Positions 47,737 to 58,900 of a stretch of 64,000 nucleotides of DNA are shown here, piece after piece; the stretch's first letter is position 1, and every line of letters starts with the position of its first letter. The notes under the pieces are model-generated. The model saw only the letters and a program-made list of their open reading frames with translations, was not told where the DNA came from and did no database searches. Made by a program: the position numbers and the translations under genes. The stretch covers positions 124,001 to 188,000 of the forward strand of contig ONMR01000001.1 of the NCBI GenBank assembly GCA_900318995.1. Reading direction: 5' to 3'. This DNA is from an uncultured Prevotellaceae bacterium (GTDB lineage Bacteria > Bacteroidota > Bacteroidia > Bacteroidales > Bacteroidaceae).

Positions 47737-49397
47737 GCCATAATATCCGGAGGATGGTTACTTCTTTTGTGTCAATGGTAGACATATTAATTGTAATTCT
47801 GTTCATGTTTATGAAAATATCGAACAAGAATAATGGAGACGATATATCTGTAATGTTGTTCTCTTTTGTCGACCTGTTGTTTGTTGGTTATTTCTTACTA
47901 AGGATAATATTTCAGTTTGGGAAAAGAATTTCGCATGATTTAGTAATAATTGTAATAGAAATAGTTGCTCTTTATGAATCTATATTGGGAATATTACAGA
48001 TAATTGGTGTGATAAAGTCAAATAATTATTTATTCTTATGTACTGGAACATTTGATAATCCCGGCCCTTTGGGCGGTTTTTTAGCGATATGTATAAGTAT
48101 TTCAATTGCAGTGGTACATGAAAAAACTGTGAATAGAGGCAAAAAGCCTTGTTCAACATTTGATAAAATGATTCTTATGATGTCTTATTTGTCAATAACA
48201 TTTTGTACTATACTCATACCATCCACTCAAAGCCGCGCAGCATTATTGTCAATCATATTTACATCTTTTATATATCTATCAAAAGAATCAATAATTCGTT
48301 CTTGGATAATAGATCACTTATTTTTTTTCATTATTACCATTATTTTTTTAATGTCTTTAGTTTTAATTTTTAAGAGGCCATCATTAAACGGGCGGCTAAT
48401 AACTTATAAGATGGAACTGATGACAATTATAAGGAATGAATACAAAGGAGTTGGGCTTGGCCATTTTTCAAATGCATATGGAAAAACGCAAAGAGAATAT
48501 TTCTCAAAATCAATTTATATTAATGAAGGAGATCTTATTTACTCCGAATCAGATAAGGAACGAATCTTTGCGGATAATCCTAAGGTCGGTTTCAATGATT
48601 ATTTACAATTTGGAATTGAGTTTGGTGTCGGTCCTTTGATACTATTATTATTATTCATTATGCTGATAGGATTTCGACTATTCAAATACGATTCTCCTTT
48701 ATGCCAAGGACTGATTAGTTTAATTGTTTTTGCTTTTTTTTCTTATCCGTTTTCAATATGGGCGTTTCGTTTATTATTTATTGTATTTGCAGCATATGCC
48801 GGAAGTGAAATAAAGGTAAACAATTCACCTAGGGGGTGCAATCTGTTTTTTGCATTAATATATATAGTTCCGCTTGCAATCTTCTTTGGAAGCATTGAAG
48901 TTATAAGGACCATACATCAGTATGAAACAAAGTGGGAAAGTCAGAGGTTTATTTTTGGCAATGGTGATTATTTATCATATGAATACTGTTGTTCTCAATT
49001 GTACCCTAATATGAAACACAATTGTGCTTTTTTATACGAATACGCTTATTCACTATATATGAATAGAGATCTAGTTGGAAGTGAAACAATTGTAAACCAG
49101 AGTCTTACATTGAGCGGAAATGCGCTGTTATTCATATTGTTGGGTGACATTCATAAAGAGATGGGACTAATCAAAGAAGCTGAAAAAGATTATCTTGATT
49201 CTTTTTTTGCCATACCAGACAGATTGTATCCAATGTATAAACTCGCAGTCTTGTATCATGATAGTAATCAAATAACGAATTATCATAATACGGTTCGTAG
49301 CATCGATAATTTTCATCCTAGAATAGAGTCCCAGGCAACTAATGACATACGTGATATGTTGAATGAACTAAATGATCCAAATGATGAATCAATGTGA
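47727..49397 (+). CDS. O-antigen-ligase-like (Wzy_C) membrane protein with C-terminal TPR tail
   Basis: 556 residues with about 11-12 membrane helices to residue 385. The O-antigen ligase hallmarks STQSRAALLSI, a periplasmic loop with VGLGHFSNAYGKTQ, and FNDYLQFGIEFGVGP are present. The C-terminal about 400-550 is TPR-like (LLGDIHKEMGLIKEAEKDYLDSF). The family transfers or polymerises lipid-linked sugars, but relatives also occur as glycosyl-to-protein ligases. No glycosyltransferase is nearby, which makes protein glycosylation or a different acceptor worth considering. Overlaps the preceding and following genes (10 and 26 nt). Confidence 0.78.
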   Translation: MEISHNIRRMVTSFVSMVDILIVILFMFMKISNKNNGDDISVMLFSFVDLLFVGYFLLRIIFQFGKRISHDLVIIVIEIVALYESILGILQIIGVIKSNNYLFLCTGTFDNPGPLGGFLAICISISIAVVHEKTVNRGKKPCSTFDKMILMMSYLSITFCTILIPSTQSRAALLSIIFTSFIYLSKESIIRSWIIDHLFFFIITIIFLMSLVLIFKRPSLNGRLITYKMELMTIIRNEYKGVGLGHFSNAYGKTQREYFSKSIYINEGDLIYSESDKERIFADNPKVGFNDYLQFGIEFGVGPLILLLLFIMLIGFRLFKYDSPLCQGLISLIVFAFFSYPFSIWAFRLLFIVFAAYAGSEIKVNNSPRGCNLFFALIYIVPLAIFFGSIEVIRTIHQYETKWESQRFIFGNGDYLSYEYCCSQLYPNMKHNCAFLYEYAYSLYMNRDLVGSETIVNQSLTLSGNALLFILLGDIHKEMGLIKEAEKDYLDSFFAIPDRLYPMYKLAVLYHDSNQITNYHNTVRSIDNFHPRIESQATNDIRDMLNELNDPNDESM

Positions 49398-50229
49398 AGA
49401 TAAAGATAGTAAGTTTTCCTTCTATGAGAAGCATAGAGAATGTATTATAAGAATCCGGAACTTGGTATACATAATATGTGTATTACCAGTCGTGTTTTTA
49501 TTTCTGTTGCGTTCATTTTTTTTTGTGAAATATACAATACTATCAGGCTCCATGCTTCCGACTATACAGGTTGGTGAATCAGTTTTCATTAGCAAATTGT
49601 TGTACGGATGGAGGATTAAAGCATTATGGTCAGATAGACCTGATTATTTCTATAGGATACATGGAACAAGAGATATTGTACCAGGTGATATTATTGTTTT
49701 CAACGCTCCTTTCGGTGAATATGATTTAGGAACAATTAGATTCAACTCCGATATTAAATACTGTAAAAGGGTATTAGGTTCTCCTGGAGATAGGATAGGA
49801 ACGGTGGATGGTCATTGCTGGAATGACAAGGTGCTACAACCAATTGGTGTCTTGGATGAACAAAAAAAGTTGCGTTGGATGTTTGATAGCATATTTGTAT
49901 GGAGACAGACATATAATGTTATACCTATGGAAGAAAAGTCTTGGAACATAAAGAATTGGGGACCTCTTATTGTTCCCCAAAAAGGGTTGACTATAGAACT
50001 TGATTCTTTTTTGTTAAATATATATAGGCCAATTATTGAATATGAAACGGGTGAAGAGTTGTCAAATAAAGTGTTAGAATACACCTTTGATAATAATTAT
50101 TATTTTGTGATAGGTGACAATGTTATTGATTCATTCGATAGCCGTTATTGGGGATTTCTACCTGAAGATTTCGTAATAGGAATAGTTAATCGAAAGGATA
50201 ATAGAAACAAAAAGAAACATACACATTAA
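49372..50229 (+). CDS. Signal peptidase I (S26 family), cluster-associated
   Basis: 285 residues. One N-terminal membrane helix (about 33-52), catalytic Ser in SGSMLPTIQVGE, general-base Lys in YCKRVLGSPGD, box E-like GDNVIDSFDSRYWGF. All catalytic parts of a LepB peptidase are present. It overlaps the O-antigen-ligase-like gene by 26 nt. Because the cluster encodes a secreted protein with an unusual long leader ending AYA, a dedicated maturation peptidase is a reasonable inference; the housekeeping LepB is presumably elsewhere. Confidence 0.88.
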   Translation: MIQMMNQCEDKDSKFSFYEKHRECIIRIRNLVYIICVLPVVFLFLLRSFFFVKYTILSGSMLPTIQVGESVFISKLLYGWRIKALWSDRPDYFYRIHGTRDIVPGDIIVFNAPFGEYDLGTIRFNSDIKYCKRVLGSPGDRIGTVDGHCWNDKVLQPIGVLDEQKKLRWMFDSIFVWRQTYNVIPMEEKSWNIKNWGPLIVPQKGLTIELDSFLLNIYRPIIEYETGEELSNKVLEYTFDNNYYFVIGDNVIDSFDSRYWGFLPEDFVIGIVNRKDNRNKKKHTH

Positions 50230-50303
50230 TAATCTAATAATCTTTGAATATTGTTTTTTTCAAGACCCTTATTATTAACAAAGACTTTGTTTGTAGAATA
50301 AAT

Positions 50304-51803
50304 ATGAGAAAGTCCTTTTATTGGAGAGCGGTATTGCCCTTTATGATGTGTTTTGGAGTTGGTAGTCCTTGCGGTGCTCAAGTAATTGTGCCAAGGACTC
50401 TTGATATGCGCCAGGTGGTGGAGCTGGCTCATAAGCACTCTATTGCGTCTATGAGTAACCGTAACAATTTTGCGGCTTCTTACTGGAGCTACAGGTCTTA
50501 CAGGGCTCAACTATTGCCATCGCTCAGTCTTAATGCCAATCTGGTCAATTTTAACCGGTCTCTTGTTCAGTTGCAGGATTATAATAGCGGTGCTATCAGT
50601 TATAGGGCTAATTATAACATGAAGAATGATGTATCGCTGAATTTCAGACAGAATATTCCTTGGACGGGTGGATCGTTGTCTCTGTCTACGCAGCTGTCCA
50701 GGCTGGATCAGTACAGTCCAGCCAGGCTTACCACATATTATGCCCAGCCTGTCTATCTTACTTATGCGCAGACTCTGTGTGGGTATAATCAGTTTAAGTG
50801 GCGTAAGGAGACTGAGCCTAAGCAATATGAGATTGCCAAAAGGCAGTACATTGAAAGTATGGAGCAGCTTAGCCAGACTACGGTGGCTCTGTTTTGGAAC
50901 TGTGTCAGTACCAAGGAGAGCTATGAGAGGGCTGTTAAGAGTTTTGATGAGGGTAAACGTCTGTTTGAGGCAGGGCGGACGCGTTTTGAGATGGGTACCA
51001 TTACGCGTGACCAGCTAATGCAAATCGAGGTACGTATTCTTAATGATTCTCTAAGCGTGAGCAACAGCATGGTCAACTTACGTACTACCATGAATCGTCT
51101 CTGTTCTTACATAGGGTATCAAGAGGATACCGACCTTATCCTTATCATTGATTATAACATTCCTGATATTACGCTTGATTATAATGATGTTGTGGAGCGC
51201 GCTCTGCAGAACTCATCGTTCAGTCTAAGGCAGGATATGCAGTATATTCAGGCGGATGAGAGTGTAGCTAGGGCTAAGGCCGGCAGGAGCCTGTCGGCAA
51301 GTGTTAATGCTCGTTTTGGTATGTCGGGATCGGCCGACAGGTTTGATGATACGTTTATTCAGCTTAAGGACCAGGAGGTGATAGGGGTACAGTTTACCAT
51401 TCCTATCCTTGACTGGGGGCAGGGCCGGGGCAATGTGCGTATGGCCGAGGCCAGAGCCCAGACTACACGTTATGAACTGGAGCAGTCTCTTATTGATTAC
51501 CGTCAGGAACTATATACACAGGTGATGCAGTTTAATGACCAGCGTAGCCAGTGTGAGATTGCACGGCGCGTGGCCCTCTTGGCTGAAGAGAGCTATGAGT
51601 CGGCTTTCCATAATTTTGGCAGCGGTAGCATGTCTATGACGCAGTTGGATCAACTAAAGGAAAAGCGCGATCAGGCTGTCAGTTTATATCTTGATAAGGT
51701 GGCCGGTTTCTGGAAGTACTACTTTGGCATACGCAGGGCTACGCTTTTTGACTATGAGTCTGGGGTGGACATTAGCGCTCATTTTGATAAACTTGTAAAA
51801 TAA
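50304..51803 (+). CDS. TolC-family outer-membrane channel protein
   Basis: 499 residues from the ATG at 50304 (MRKSFYWRAVLPFMMCFGVG, signal peptide ending CGAQ). Two OEP repeats with long helices: about 35-240 and 260-490 (AEARAQTTRYELEQSLIDYR). It forms the outer-membrane exit duct for the adjacent HlyD/RND pumps. The longer frame to 50244 adds residues without signal features. It lies 74 nt after the signal peptidase gene with no clear terminator between, so cotranscription with the AT-rich cluster is possible. Confidence 0.88.
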   Translation: MRKSFYWRAVLPFMMCFGVGSPCGAQVIVPRTLDMRQVVELAHKHSIASMSNRNNFAASYWSYRSYRAQLLPSLSLNANLVNFNRSLVQLQDYNSGAISYRANYNMKNDVSLNFRQNIPWTGGSLSLSTQLSRLDQYSPARLTTYYAQPVYLTYAQTLCGYNQFKWRKETEPKQYEIAKRQYIESMEQLSQTTVALFWNCVSTKESYERAVKSFDEGKRLFEAGRTRFEMGTITRDQLMQIEVRILNDSLSVSNSMVNLRTTMNRLCSYIGYQEDTDLILIIDYNIPDITLDYNDVVERALQNSSFSLRQDMQYIQADESVARAKAGRSLSASVNARFGMSGSADRFDDTFIQLKDQEVIGVQFTIPILDWGQGRGNVRMAEARAQTTRYELEQSLIDYRQELYTQVMQFNDQRSQCEIARRVALLAEESYESAFHNFGSGSMSMTQLDQLKEKRDQAVSLYLDKVAGFWKYYFGIRRATLFDYESGVDISAHFDKLVK

Positions 51804-51809
51804 CTGTTG

Positions 51810-52895
51810 ATGAAAGCATATAGTATTATTGTTATTTGGGCAGTCGCGGCTGTTGCTTGTTGCTTCAAGGATAAGAGTGATAAGTATCATACCGAAGATA
51901 CCACCCGTATGATACACGGCACTTACAATAAGGAGAAGAATGTGGTTGTCGTGATGCCTTTGGAGCGTAAGGTGTTTAAGAAGCAATTGGTATGTAATGG
52001 TAAACTGGAAGCTCAGAGCAAGATTGCCCTACAGTTTGAGGCTCAGGGTAAGATTGAACAGATAAATGTACGTGACGGACAAAAAGTGCAGAAGGGGCAA
52101 GTGCTGGCATCGCTTGAAAAGGAGCAGTCGCGCCGTCATCTTGAACAAGCACGCCTGCAGTTTGACAAAGCAGAGATGAGCCTGGCTGACCGTCTGCTGG
52201 ACTATGGTTATACTCTGGCTGATACTGCGCGTATACCAGCTGACCAGAAGCGCGTAATATATATCAATACTGGTTTTATTGATGCGCAAATGTCACTTGA
52301 CAATGCCCAGCGTACCTATAGGCTGTGTGATATTGAGGCTCCGTTTGCAGGCAAGGTGGCCAGCCTTAAAGGTCGAGTATATGAGCAGGGCGGTCAGTTG
52401 TGTACTCTAATTGACGATAGCCGATATCTGGTGCGTTTCTGTGTCCTGGAGACTGAATACGGGTTTGTGCATGTGGGCCAGGATGTTCTGGTATCTCCGT
52501 TTGTAAACAGAGATGTCGTTCTTAAGGGTACTATACTATCTATTAATCCTACTGTAGACCAGAATGGCCAGATTGCCGTAACGGCGCAGGTACCGGGATC
52601 GGATCGGCTGATGGACGGTATGAATGTGCGTATTACTGTGGAGAACAGTATCCCGGACCAGTTGGTGGTGCCTAAGAGCGCCGTTGTGATACGTGATAAT
52701 ATGGAGGTGCTTTTCAGAATAGATCCCAATACTGGTCATAGCCTATGGACTTACGTAAATGTGATTATGTCCAACACCACGGAGCATGTGGTGGAGGCCA
52801 ACAAGGAACGTGGTGCAGACCTTAATGTGGGTGATAGGATAATTATAAGAGGCAACCTTAACTTGGGGGATGACGCGGAGGTGGTAATTGAGTAG
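51810..52895 (+). CDS. HlyD/MFP-type periplasmic adaptor lipoprotein
   Basis: 361 residues. Lipoprotein signal (AVAAVACC), barrel-sandwich/lipoyl halves around a helical hairpin (GKIEQINVRDGQKVQKGQVLASLE, then helices about 100-140), beta-barrel and membrane-proximal domains (VDQNGQIAVTAQVPG). It joins the RND pumps to the TolC protein. The ATG at 51810 is preferred over the TTG at 51807. Starts 6 nt after the TolC stop. Confidence 0.9.
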   Translation: MKAYSIIVIWAVAAVACCFKDKSDKYHTEDTTRMIHGTYNKEKNVVVVMPLERKVFKKQLVCNGKLEAQSKIALQFEAQGKIEQINVRDGQKVQKGQVLASLEKEQSRRHLEQARLQFDKAEMSLADRLLDYGYTLADTARIPADQKRVIYINTGFIDAQMSLDNAQRTYRLCDIEAPFAGKVASLKGRVYEQGGQLCTLIDDSRYLVRFCVLETEYGFVHVGQDVLVSPFVNRDVVLKGTILSINPTVDQNGQIAVTAQVPGSDRLMDGMNVRITVENSIPDQLVVPKSAVVIRDNMEVLFRIDPNTGHSLWTYVNVIMSNTTEHVVEANKERGADLNVGDRIIIRGNLNLGDDAEVVIE

Positions 52896-52900
52896 AGGTC

Positions 52901-55900
52901 ATGTTCAAGGGATTAATTAAGCGGCCCATAGCGGTGCTGATGGTGTTGATTGCGGTTATGGTGTTGGGTATAACGGCCATACGCAAACTGCCGGTATCGC
53001 TGGTGCCGGATATAGATGTTCCGCAAATAACTGTTCAGGTTACATCCTCCGACCGCAGTGCTCGCGAACTGAATGATGTGCTGCTGGCTCCGTTAAGGTC
53101 TCAGTTGGTGCAAGTAGATAACCTCAAGGATATAGTATGTACGGCACGCGACGGAAAAGGTCTGATAGAGATGACTTTTGACTACGGAGCCGATGCCGAT
53201 TACATTTTTATTGATGTGAATGAGCGTGTGGACCGCGCTACCAGCGGCTGGGATGTCAGGGAGGAGAGACCGATGATTGCGCGTGCCAGCGCTACGGACA
53301 TTCCGGTTTTTTTTATTAATGTATCACTTAAAGACGGAAAGCAAGCGGGGGTTTCCCAGATGCTTAAGATGAGTGATTTTTGTCGTCAGGTAATAGTACG
53401 AAGGCTGGAGCAGCTGCCGCAGGTGGCGATGGTGGATATATCCGGGTTGATGTTTCCACAGTTGCTTATTATTCCTGATATGGAGAAACTGCGTGCCATA
53501 GGAGTTGATGAGAGTGCTCTAAGCGGTGCCATAAGGAGTGCTAACGTTAGTCTTGGCAGCCTGTCGATTTGTGACGGCGAGTATCGTTTTGACGTGCGTT
53601 TTGAGTCCAGCGTGGTTACTCGCGATGATGTGGAGAACGTGTGGCTCAAGTTGGGCGACAGGACTTATCAGATAAAGGATTTGGCCAAGGTGCGTGAGGA
53701 GCCGCAGCGTCTGAAGGGTATGGTGACAGCCGATGGAGTCCAGTGTATTACAATGGCAGTGATTAAACGGACCGATGCCCGCATGGCCGACCTTAGGGAA
53801 GGCATTCAAAACCTGATGAGAGTGTTTGAGGATGATTATCCTGACCTGCAGTTCCAGATTACACGTGACCAGACGGAGTTGCTGGATTATTCTATCAATA
53901 ATATGGTGCTTAACCTTCTGTTCGGCGCATTGTTTGCCTGCATAATTATTTTCTTTTTCATGCAGGATTTGCGAAGCCCTCTGCTGGTGGTCCTAACCAT
54001 ACCCACAGTGCTTATATTGTCGTTCCTGTTATTCTATGTGCTGCATATATCCATAAACATCATATCGCTGTCCGGTCTGGTGCTTGGCCTGGGTATGATG
54101 GTGGACAACTCCATTATAACAATAGACAACATTACACAGCGCTGGCTTAAGGGAGAACTGCTGGCCGATGCATGCGTTTACGGCACGCAGGAGATTTTTG
54201 CACCTATGCTCAGCTCAGTGCTGACCACTTGCGCAATTTTTATTCCGCTGATTTTTTTGAGCGGAATTGCCGGCGCTCTGTTCTATGATGAGGCGATGGC
54301 GATTACAATCACTCTGCTGTCAGCCCTGATTATGTCCGTACTGGTGATACCAGTGTTCTACTACAGGTTCTACAAAAATAAGCCCTGTTTTACGCCTAAC
54401 GGATTAATAAGCCACAAAAGCGTGGGTGTCATGACTAACGGCTATAAGCGCTTGATGAGTTGGTTTTTCCGCCGTAGAGGTGTGATGTGGGGAATACTGG
54501 CCGCCTCTATGCTACTTATAGGTGTGTTGTTTGTCAGTCTTGACAAGCAAAAACTGCCTACTCTGTCCCACACTGATATGCTGCTTAATATTGAATGGAA
54601 CGAGCGCATATCAATAGACGTGAATAACCAGCGCTGTGAGCAGATACTCTCCCGCTTCCCAGATATGGTAGAGCAATATACGTCTATGGTGGGGGTGCAA
54701 CAGTTTGCGCTGTCGCATACCCGTGAGATGGGGCCGTCCGAATCAACCATATATATCAAGGCCGATGGTGCTGACCGGATTGATTCCATTGAGTCTATGG
54801 CAAAAGATTACATTAGCCGTAACTGGCCAGATGCTGTATGCGGCATTCAGGCATCGGGCAATATATTTGATATGCTGTTCTCTGATATTGAGGCACCTCT
54901 AGTGGCGCGTATCAAGTTGACCAACGGTCTTATCCCTGATCCGGACCAGATCACATCACTTATTTACTCGTTGCGTTATGCGCTGCCGGGTTATTATATC
55001 CAGTTGCCCGAGTGGAATGAGTACATTGAGTTAATTACGGACCCGGAGCGTTTGGCTATGTATGATGTAAGTTATGGACAGATACTCTCTTATTTGCAGA
55101 ACTCGATGAATGCCGGTCAGGTTCTGCGTATATCAAAGGGCGATTTTTCTATGCCTGTGGCGATCGGAATGGGCGAAAAGCAGGCGTGTGATCTGATTCA
55201 GGGCAGTTACATTGATACCCGTGGAGGTCGCGTTCCGCTGGAGATACTGCTCAAGGAGACACGCAACCGTGACCTTAAGCAGATTACAAGCGGTGTGGAC
55301 GGTGAGTTCTATCCGTTGGTGCTTGATGTCAAGGGACGCAATGCCCGCCATGTAATGGATGTTATCAAGAGTGTAGTCCGGCAGGATGGAAGGTTTGTAG
55401 TTAGTTTCTGCGGTACATATTTCAGTAACCGAGATATGATAAAAGAGTTGACAGGGGTTCTGGTGATATCGATTCTGCTGCTTTTCTTTATATTGGCGGC
55501 ACAGTTTGAGAGCCTAGTGCAGCCGTTCATAATACTAAGTGAGTTGATTATTGACATTTTTGCTGCGATGGGCGTGCTGTGGATATTTGGTGAGAGCCTT
55601 AATCTGATGTCCATGATAGGAATGGTGGTTATGTGCGGTATAGTTATCAATGACTCTATTCTTAAGGTGGATACCATTAACCGTCTGCGTGAACAGGGGA
55701 AGGGTCTTAAGCATGCCATCCTTGAGGCTGGGTCCCGCAGGTTGAAAGCCATACTTATGACATCGCTTACCACAATTCTGGCAATTGCTCCGTTCCTGGT
55801 GCGTGGTGATATGGGTAGTGACCTGCAATATCCTCTGTCACTATCTTTAATATCGGGTATGATAGCTGGTACGTTTGTCAGTATTTTCTTTGTGCCTCTG

Positions 55901-55936
55901 TCTTATTACGTAATCTATAAAAGGACTGAAAGATGA
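52901..55936 (+). CDS. RND efflux permease, first of a pair
   Basis: A 1011-residue AcrB/MdtB-like proton-driven pump with 12 membrane helices and two large periplasmic loops. TM4 has LGLGMMVDNSIITIDNITQ, with Asp retained at the first relay position and Asn at the second. Second-half motif GMVVMCGIVINDSILKVD. With the second RND gene (ATGA overlap) it probably forms a heterotrimer, as MdtBC does. Substrate unknown. Confidence 0.92.
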   Translation: MFKGLIKRPIAVLMVLIAVMVLGITAIRKLPVSLVPDIDVPQITVQVTSSDRSARELNDVLLAPLRSQLVQVDNLKDIVCTARDGKGLIEMTFDYGADADYIFIDVNERVDRATSGWDVREERPMIARASATDIPVFFINVSLKDGKQAGVSQMLKMSDFCRQVIVRRLEQLPQVAMVDISGLMFPQLLIIPDMEKLRAIGVDESALSGAIRSANVSLGSLSICDGEYRFDVRFESSVVTRDDVENVWLKLGDRTYQIKDLAKVREEPQRLKGMVTADGVQCITMAVIKRTDARMADLREGIQNLMRVFEDDYPDLQFQITRDQTELLDYSINNMVLNLLFGALFACIIIFFFMQDLRSPLLVVLTIPTVLILSFLLFYVLHISINIISLSGLVLGLGMMVDNSIITIDNITQRWLKGELLADACVYGTQEIFAPMLSSVLTTCAIFIPLIFLSGIAGALFYDEAMAITITLLSALIMSVLVIPVFYYRFYKNKPCFTPNGLISHKSVGVMTNGYKRLMSWFFRRRGVMWGILAASMLLIGVLFVSLDKQKLPTLSHTDMLLNIEWNERISIDVNNQRCEQILSRFPDMVEQYTSMVGVQQFALSHTREMGPSESTIYIKADGADRIDSIESMAKDYISRNWPDAVCGIQASGNIFDMLFSDIEAPLVARIKLTNGLIPDPDQITSLIYSLRYALPGYYIQLPEWNEYIELITDPERLAMYDVSYGQILSYLQNSMNAGQVLRISKGDFSMPVAIGMGEKQACDLIQGSYIDTRGGRVPLEILLKETRNRDLKQITSGVDGEFYPLVLDVKGRNARHVMDVIKSVVRQDGRFVVSFCGTYFSNRDMIKELTGVLVISILLLFFILAAQFESLVQPFIILSELIIDIFAAMGVLWIFGESLNLMSMIGMVVMCGIVINDSILKVDTINRLREQGKGLKHAILEAGSRRLKAILMTSLTTILAIAPFLVRGDMGSDLQYPLSLSLISGMIAGTFVSIFFVPLSYYVIYKRTER

Positions 55937-58900
55937 GAAGAGGCAGTCACTCTTTTTCCATCATCCTGGTTATGATAGTGCTGATGCTGATGGGTGGAGC
56001 TATCATCTGGTCCGGTGGCTTGAATGTACAGTATGATCCGGTTAGGGATGAACTCAGCCTGACCGTAAGTTTCAAAGGCAGCGGTTCGGCTAGGGTATTG
56101 GAGACCGAGGTTACATCGGTCATTGAAGGCGCGTTGAATACCGTGGGTGGTGTAACATCAATTACAGCAAACACATATCAGGGATACGGTTATGTCATGC
56201 TCAACTTCAAAAAGGGTACTAACATGGAGACTACCAGGTTTGATGTATCCACACGTATGAGGCAGATTGCAACCAAACTGCCGGAGGGTATTAGTTGGGA
56301 CGTTAGCGGATCGGTACGAGGCGGCGGACGCAGTAGTGAGCTGTTATTGTATTACACCATAAATGCTGATCTGCCATCCATAGAGATAGTGCGTAATGCC
56401 GAAAAGTATTTGGTTACGCCATTGTCCAGGATTGAAGGAGTGGAGAGTGTCAGTACATCGGGCGCCAAGGATTTTGAGTGGGTTTTGACCTTTGATCCGG
56501 ATGCATTGCGTGCTGTGGGTATGAGTCCCGCCAATCTGAGTGAGGCATTGAACAGTTTCTTTCAGAACAGCATTGTGGGTACGAAGGTTATGGAGGACCG
56601 TCTGATACTGGTGCGACTTAAGTCTCGGGATTTGACCGGTAACCTGGAGCAGATTCCTCTTGGCAATGTAAACGGTAGGATGTATTATATGGGTGATTTT
56701 GCAAATGTTCAGTACCGTGAGCAGATCCCCGGCTCATACAACAGGATAAACGGACTCAGTACGATAACGCTTTATGTCATGGGGCAGGAGGATATTAACA
56801 CCATATCAGTTACCACTGCCGTCAAGGAACGTATGGAACAGCTTAAGGCGTTCTTGCCTGACAACTATGCCGTCAAACTGAACTATGATGCGTCTGAATA
56901 TCTGGATAATGAGATGCAGAAGATACTGTTCCGCACTCTAATATCACTGGGTGTCTTGCTCTTGTTCGTGCTTATTGTGAGCCGCAGTATGCGCTATCTT
57001 ACGGTGATAGGACTTACCATTATTGTCAATTTGCTCAGTGCGGTTATATTCTACAAACTATTTGGAGTTAATATAGAGATATATTCTATGGCTGGAATAA
57101 CGGTGTCATTGGGAATTATCATAGATACCGCAATTGTTATAGCCGACCACTTTACGTATTATGGCGACCGCAAGGTGATATTTTCCATAACAGGTGCTCT
57201 GCTTACTACGATAGCAGCTCTGATGATGGTGTTCTTCCTGCCTGAGGAAACAAGAGTCAACCTGACCGATTTTATTTGGGTGATTGTGATAAACCTGACT
57301 CTATCCATCCTGATTGCGTTCTTATTTGTGCCGTCTCTGTTGGAGTATATGCCGTTAAGGAATAGGGGCGTAGTTAACAACACCATGAGAAGGCGCCGCC
57401 GTTTGGTGCGTCATTCAGACCGTTATTTGAGTATTATAGTTTGGAGCCGTCGTCACAGGTGGATTTTTGTTATGGCTCTAATCCTAGTGTTTGGTATTCC
57501 GATACAAATGCTTCCAGTCCAAGTACGGCATAAGATAGTAGAGGATGGGGAGGATAGCACCAAGGGAGGTCTGGTGGGCTTTTACAACAAGACTATCGGA
57601 AGCCAGTGGTACCAGCGCAACAAGGCTTGGTTTGAGTATCCTTTAGGTGGTACGCTCAACATATTCCAGAAACACTCCATAGGGAGGATTTCTTTTTATC
57701 GCGGGGATGAAGGTAAGTATGAGACCGTGATCCGCGTGACAGCCGAACTGGCCGAGGGTCAGACGGTACAGCAGCTTAATGAGATTGTCAGGGAGATGGA
57801 GAACTGGTTGCAGCAGTTTAGCGAGATCAGTGATTTCTATACCAACTTGTCGGGTACATCGGGCACATTGGAGATTCATTTCAAGGACGAATATCAGCGG
57901 ACACGTTTCCCGTATGAACTTAAGGAGCGCCTGTGGGCAAAGGCTTTACGTTACGGAGGCGCCACATGGACTATTCCGTCCATAGGCGACGATGATCAGT
58001 ATCTTACCAACAACGTTAACAGGACAAGCTGGTCAAATATAATAACGTTGTATGGTTATAACTATGATATACTGTACCGTTATGCAGAGGAACTGATAGA
58101 TTCGCTCAAGATTAACCACCGTGTCAATGGTCAGGCGGGTTTTTCAGGAACCGGCTGGAACTCTTATGTGGCAAGTGAATTCTTTATGGATCTCGACCGC
58201 GAAAAGATAATTCGGACGGGTACTAATCTAAACCGTTATCTCTCTTTTTTACGTGAGCAACTTTATGACAGCCAAGCCGGTAAAGTGCGGGAGGATCATG
58301 GTGAGACTCCAATACGTCTAGTATCGGCCGATAAGGACTATTATGATCTGTGGCATATACGTAACGATATGATCATAATAGACAGCATGAATACTCGGCT
58401 GAGTGATTTGGGGTCTATCATCAAAAGGAGTACCGGGCTATCCATTCAGCGTGACAATCAGGAGTATACGTTGAGTGTGGGATATGAGTTCATCGGGTCA
58501 CCCGAACTCCGCTATCGGATGGAGAATGATCTTATCAAACGTTTTAATGAGAGATTCCCGATGGGGTTTCGCATAGGCAGTAACGGATACGGATGGTGGA
58601 ATGAGCAGACTCAGAAAACTGTTCTAATTTTTGTGGTGGTACTGGTCATTTTTATGATATGTGCATCGTTGTTTGAGTCTTTTAGAATTCCGATGATGAT
58701 AGTGGTGCTAATTCCTATCAGCTTTGTGGGGCTTTTCCTGGCTTATCCATTGTTTGGTGTGAGTTTTGGACAGGGCGGATTTGCGGCCATGATTATGCTG
58801 TGCGGTATCACTGTTAACGCAGGCATATATCTTACATCTGAGTATCAGACCATCTGTGCGGCTAAAGGCAGGACGGGTATGGGGATGTATATCAAGGCTT

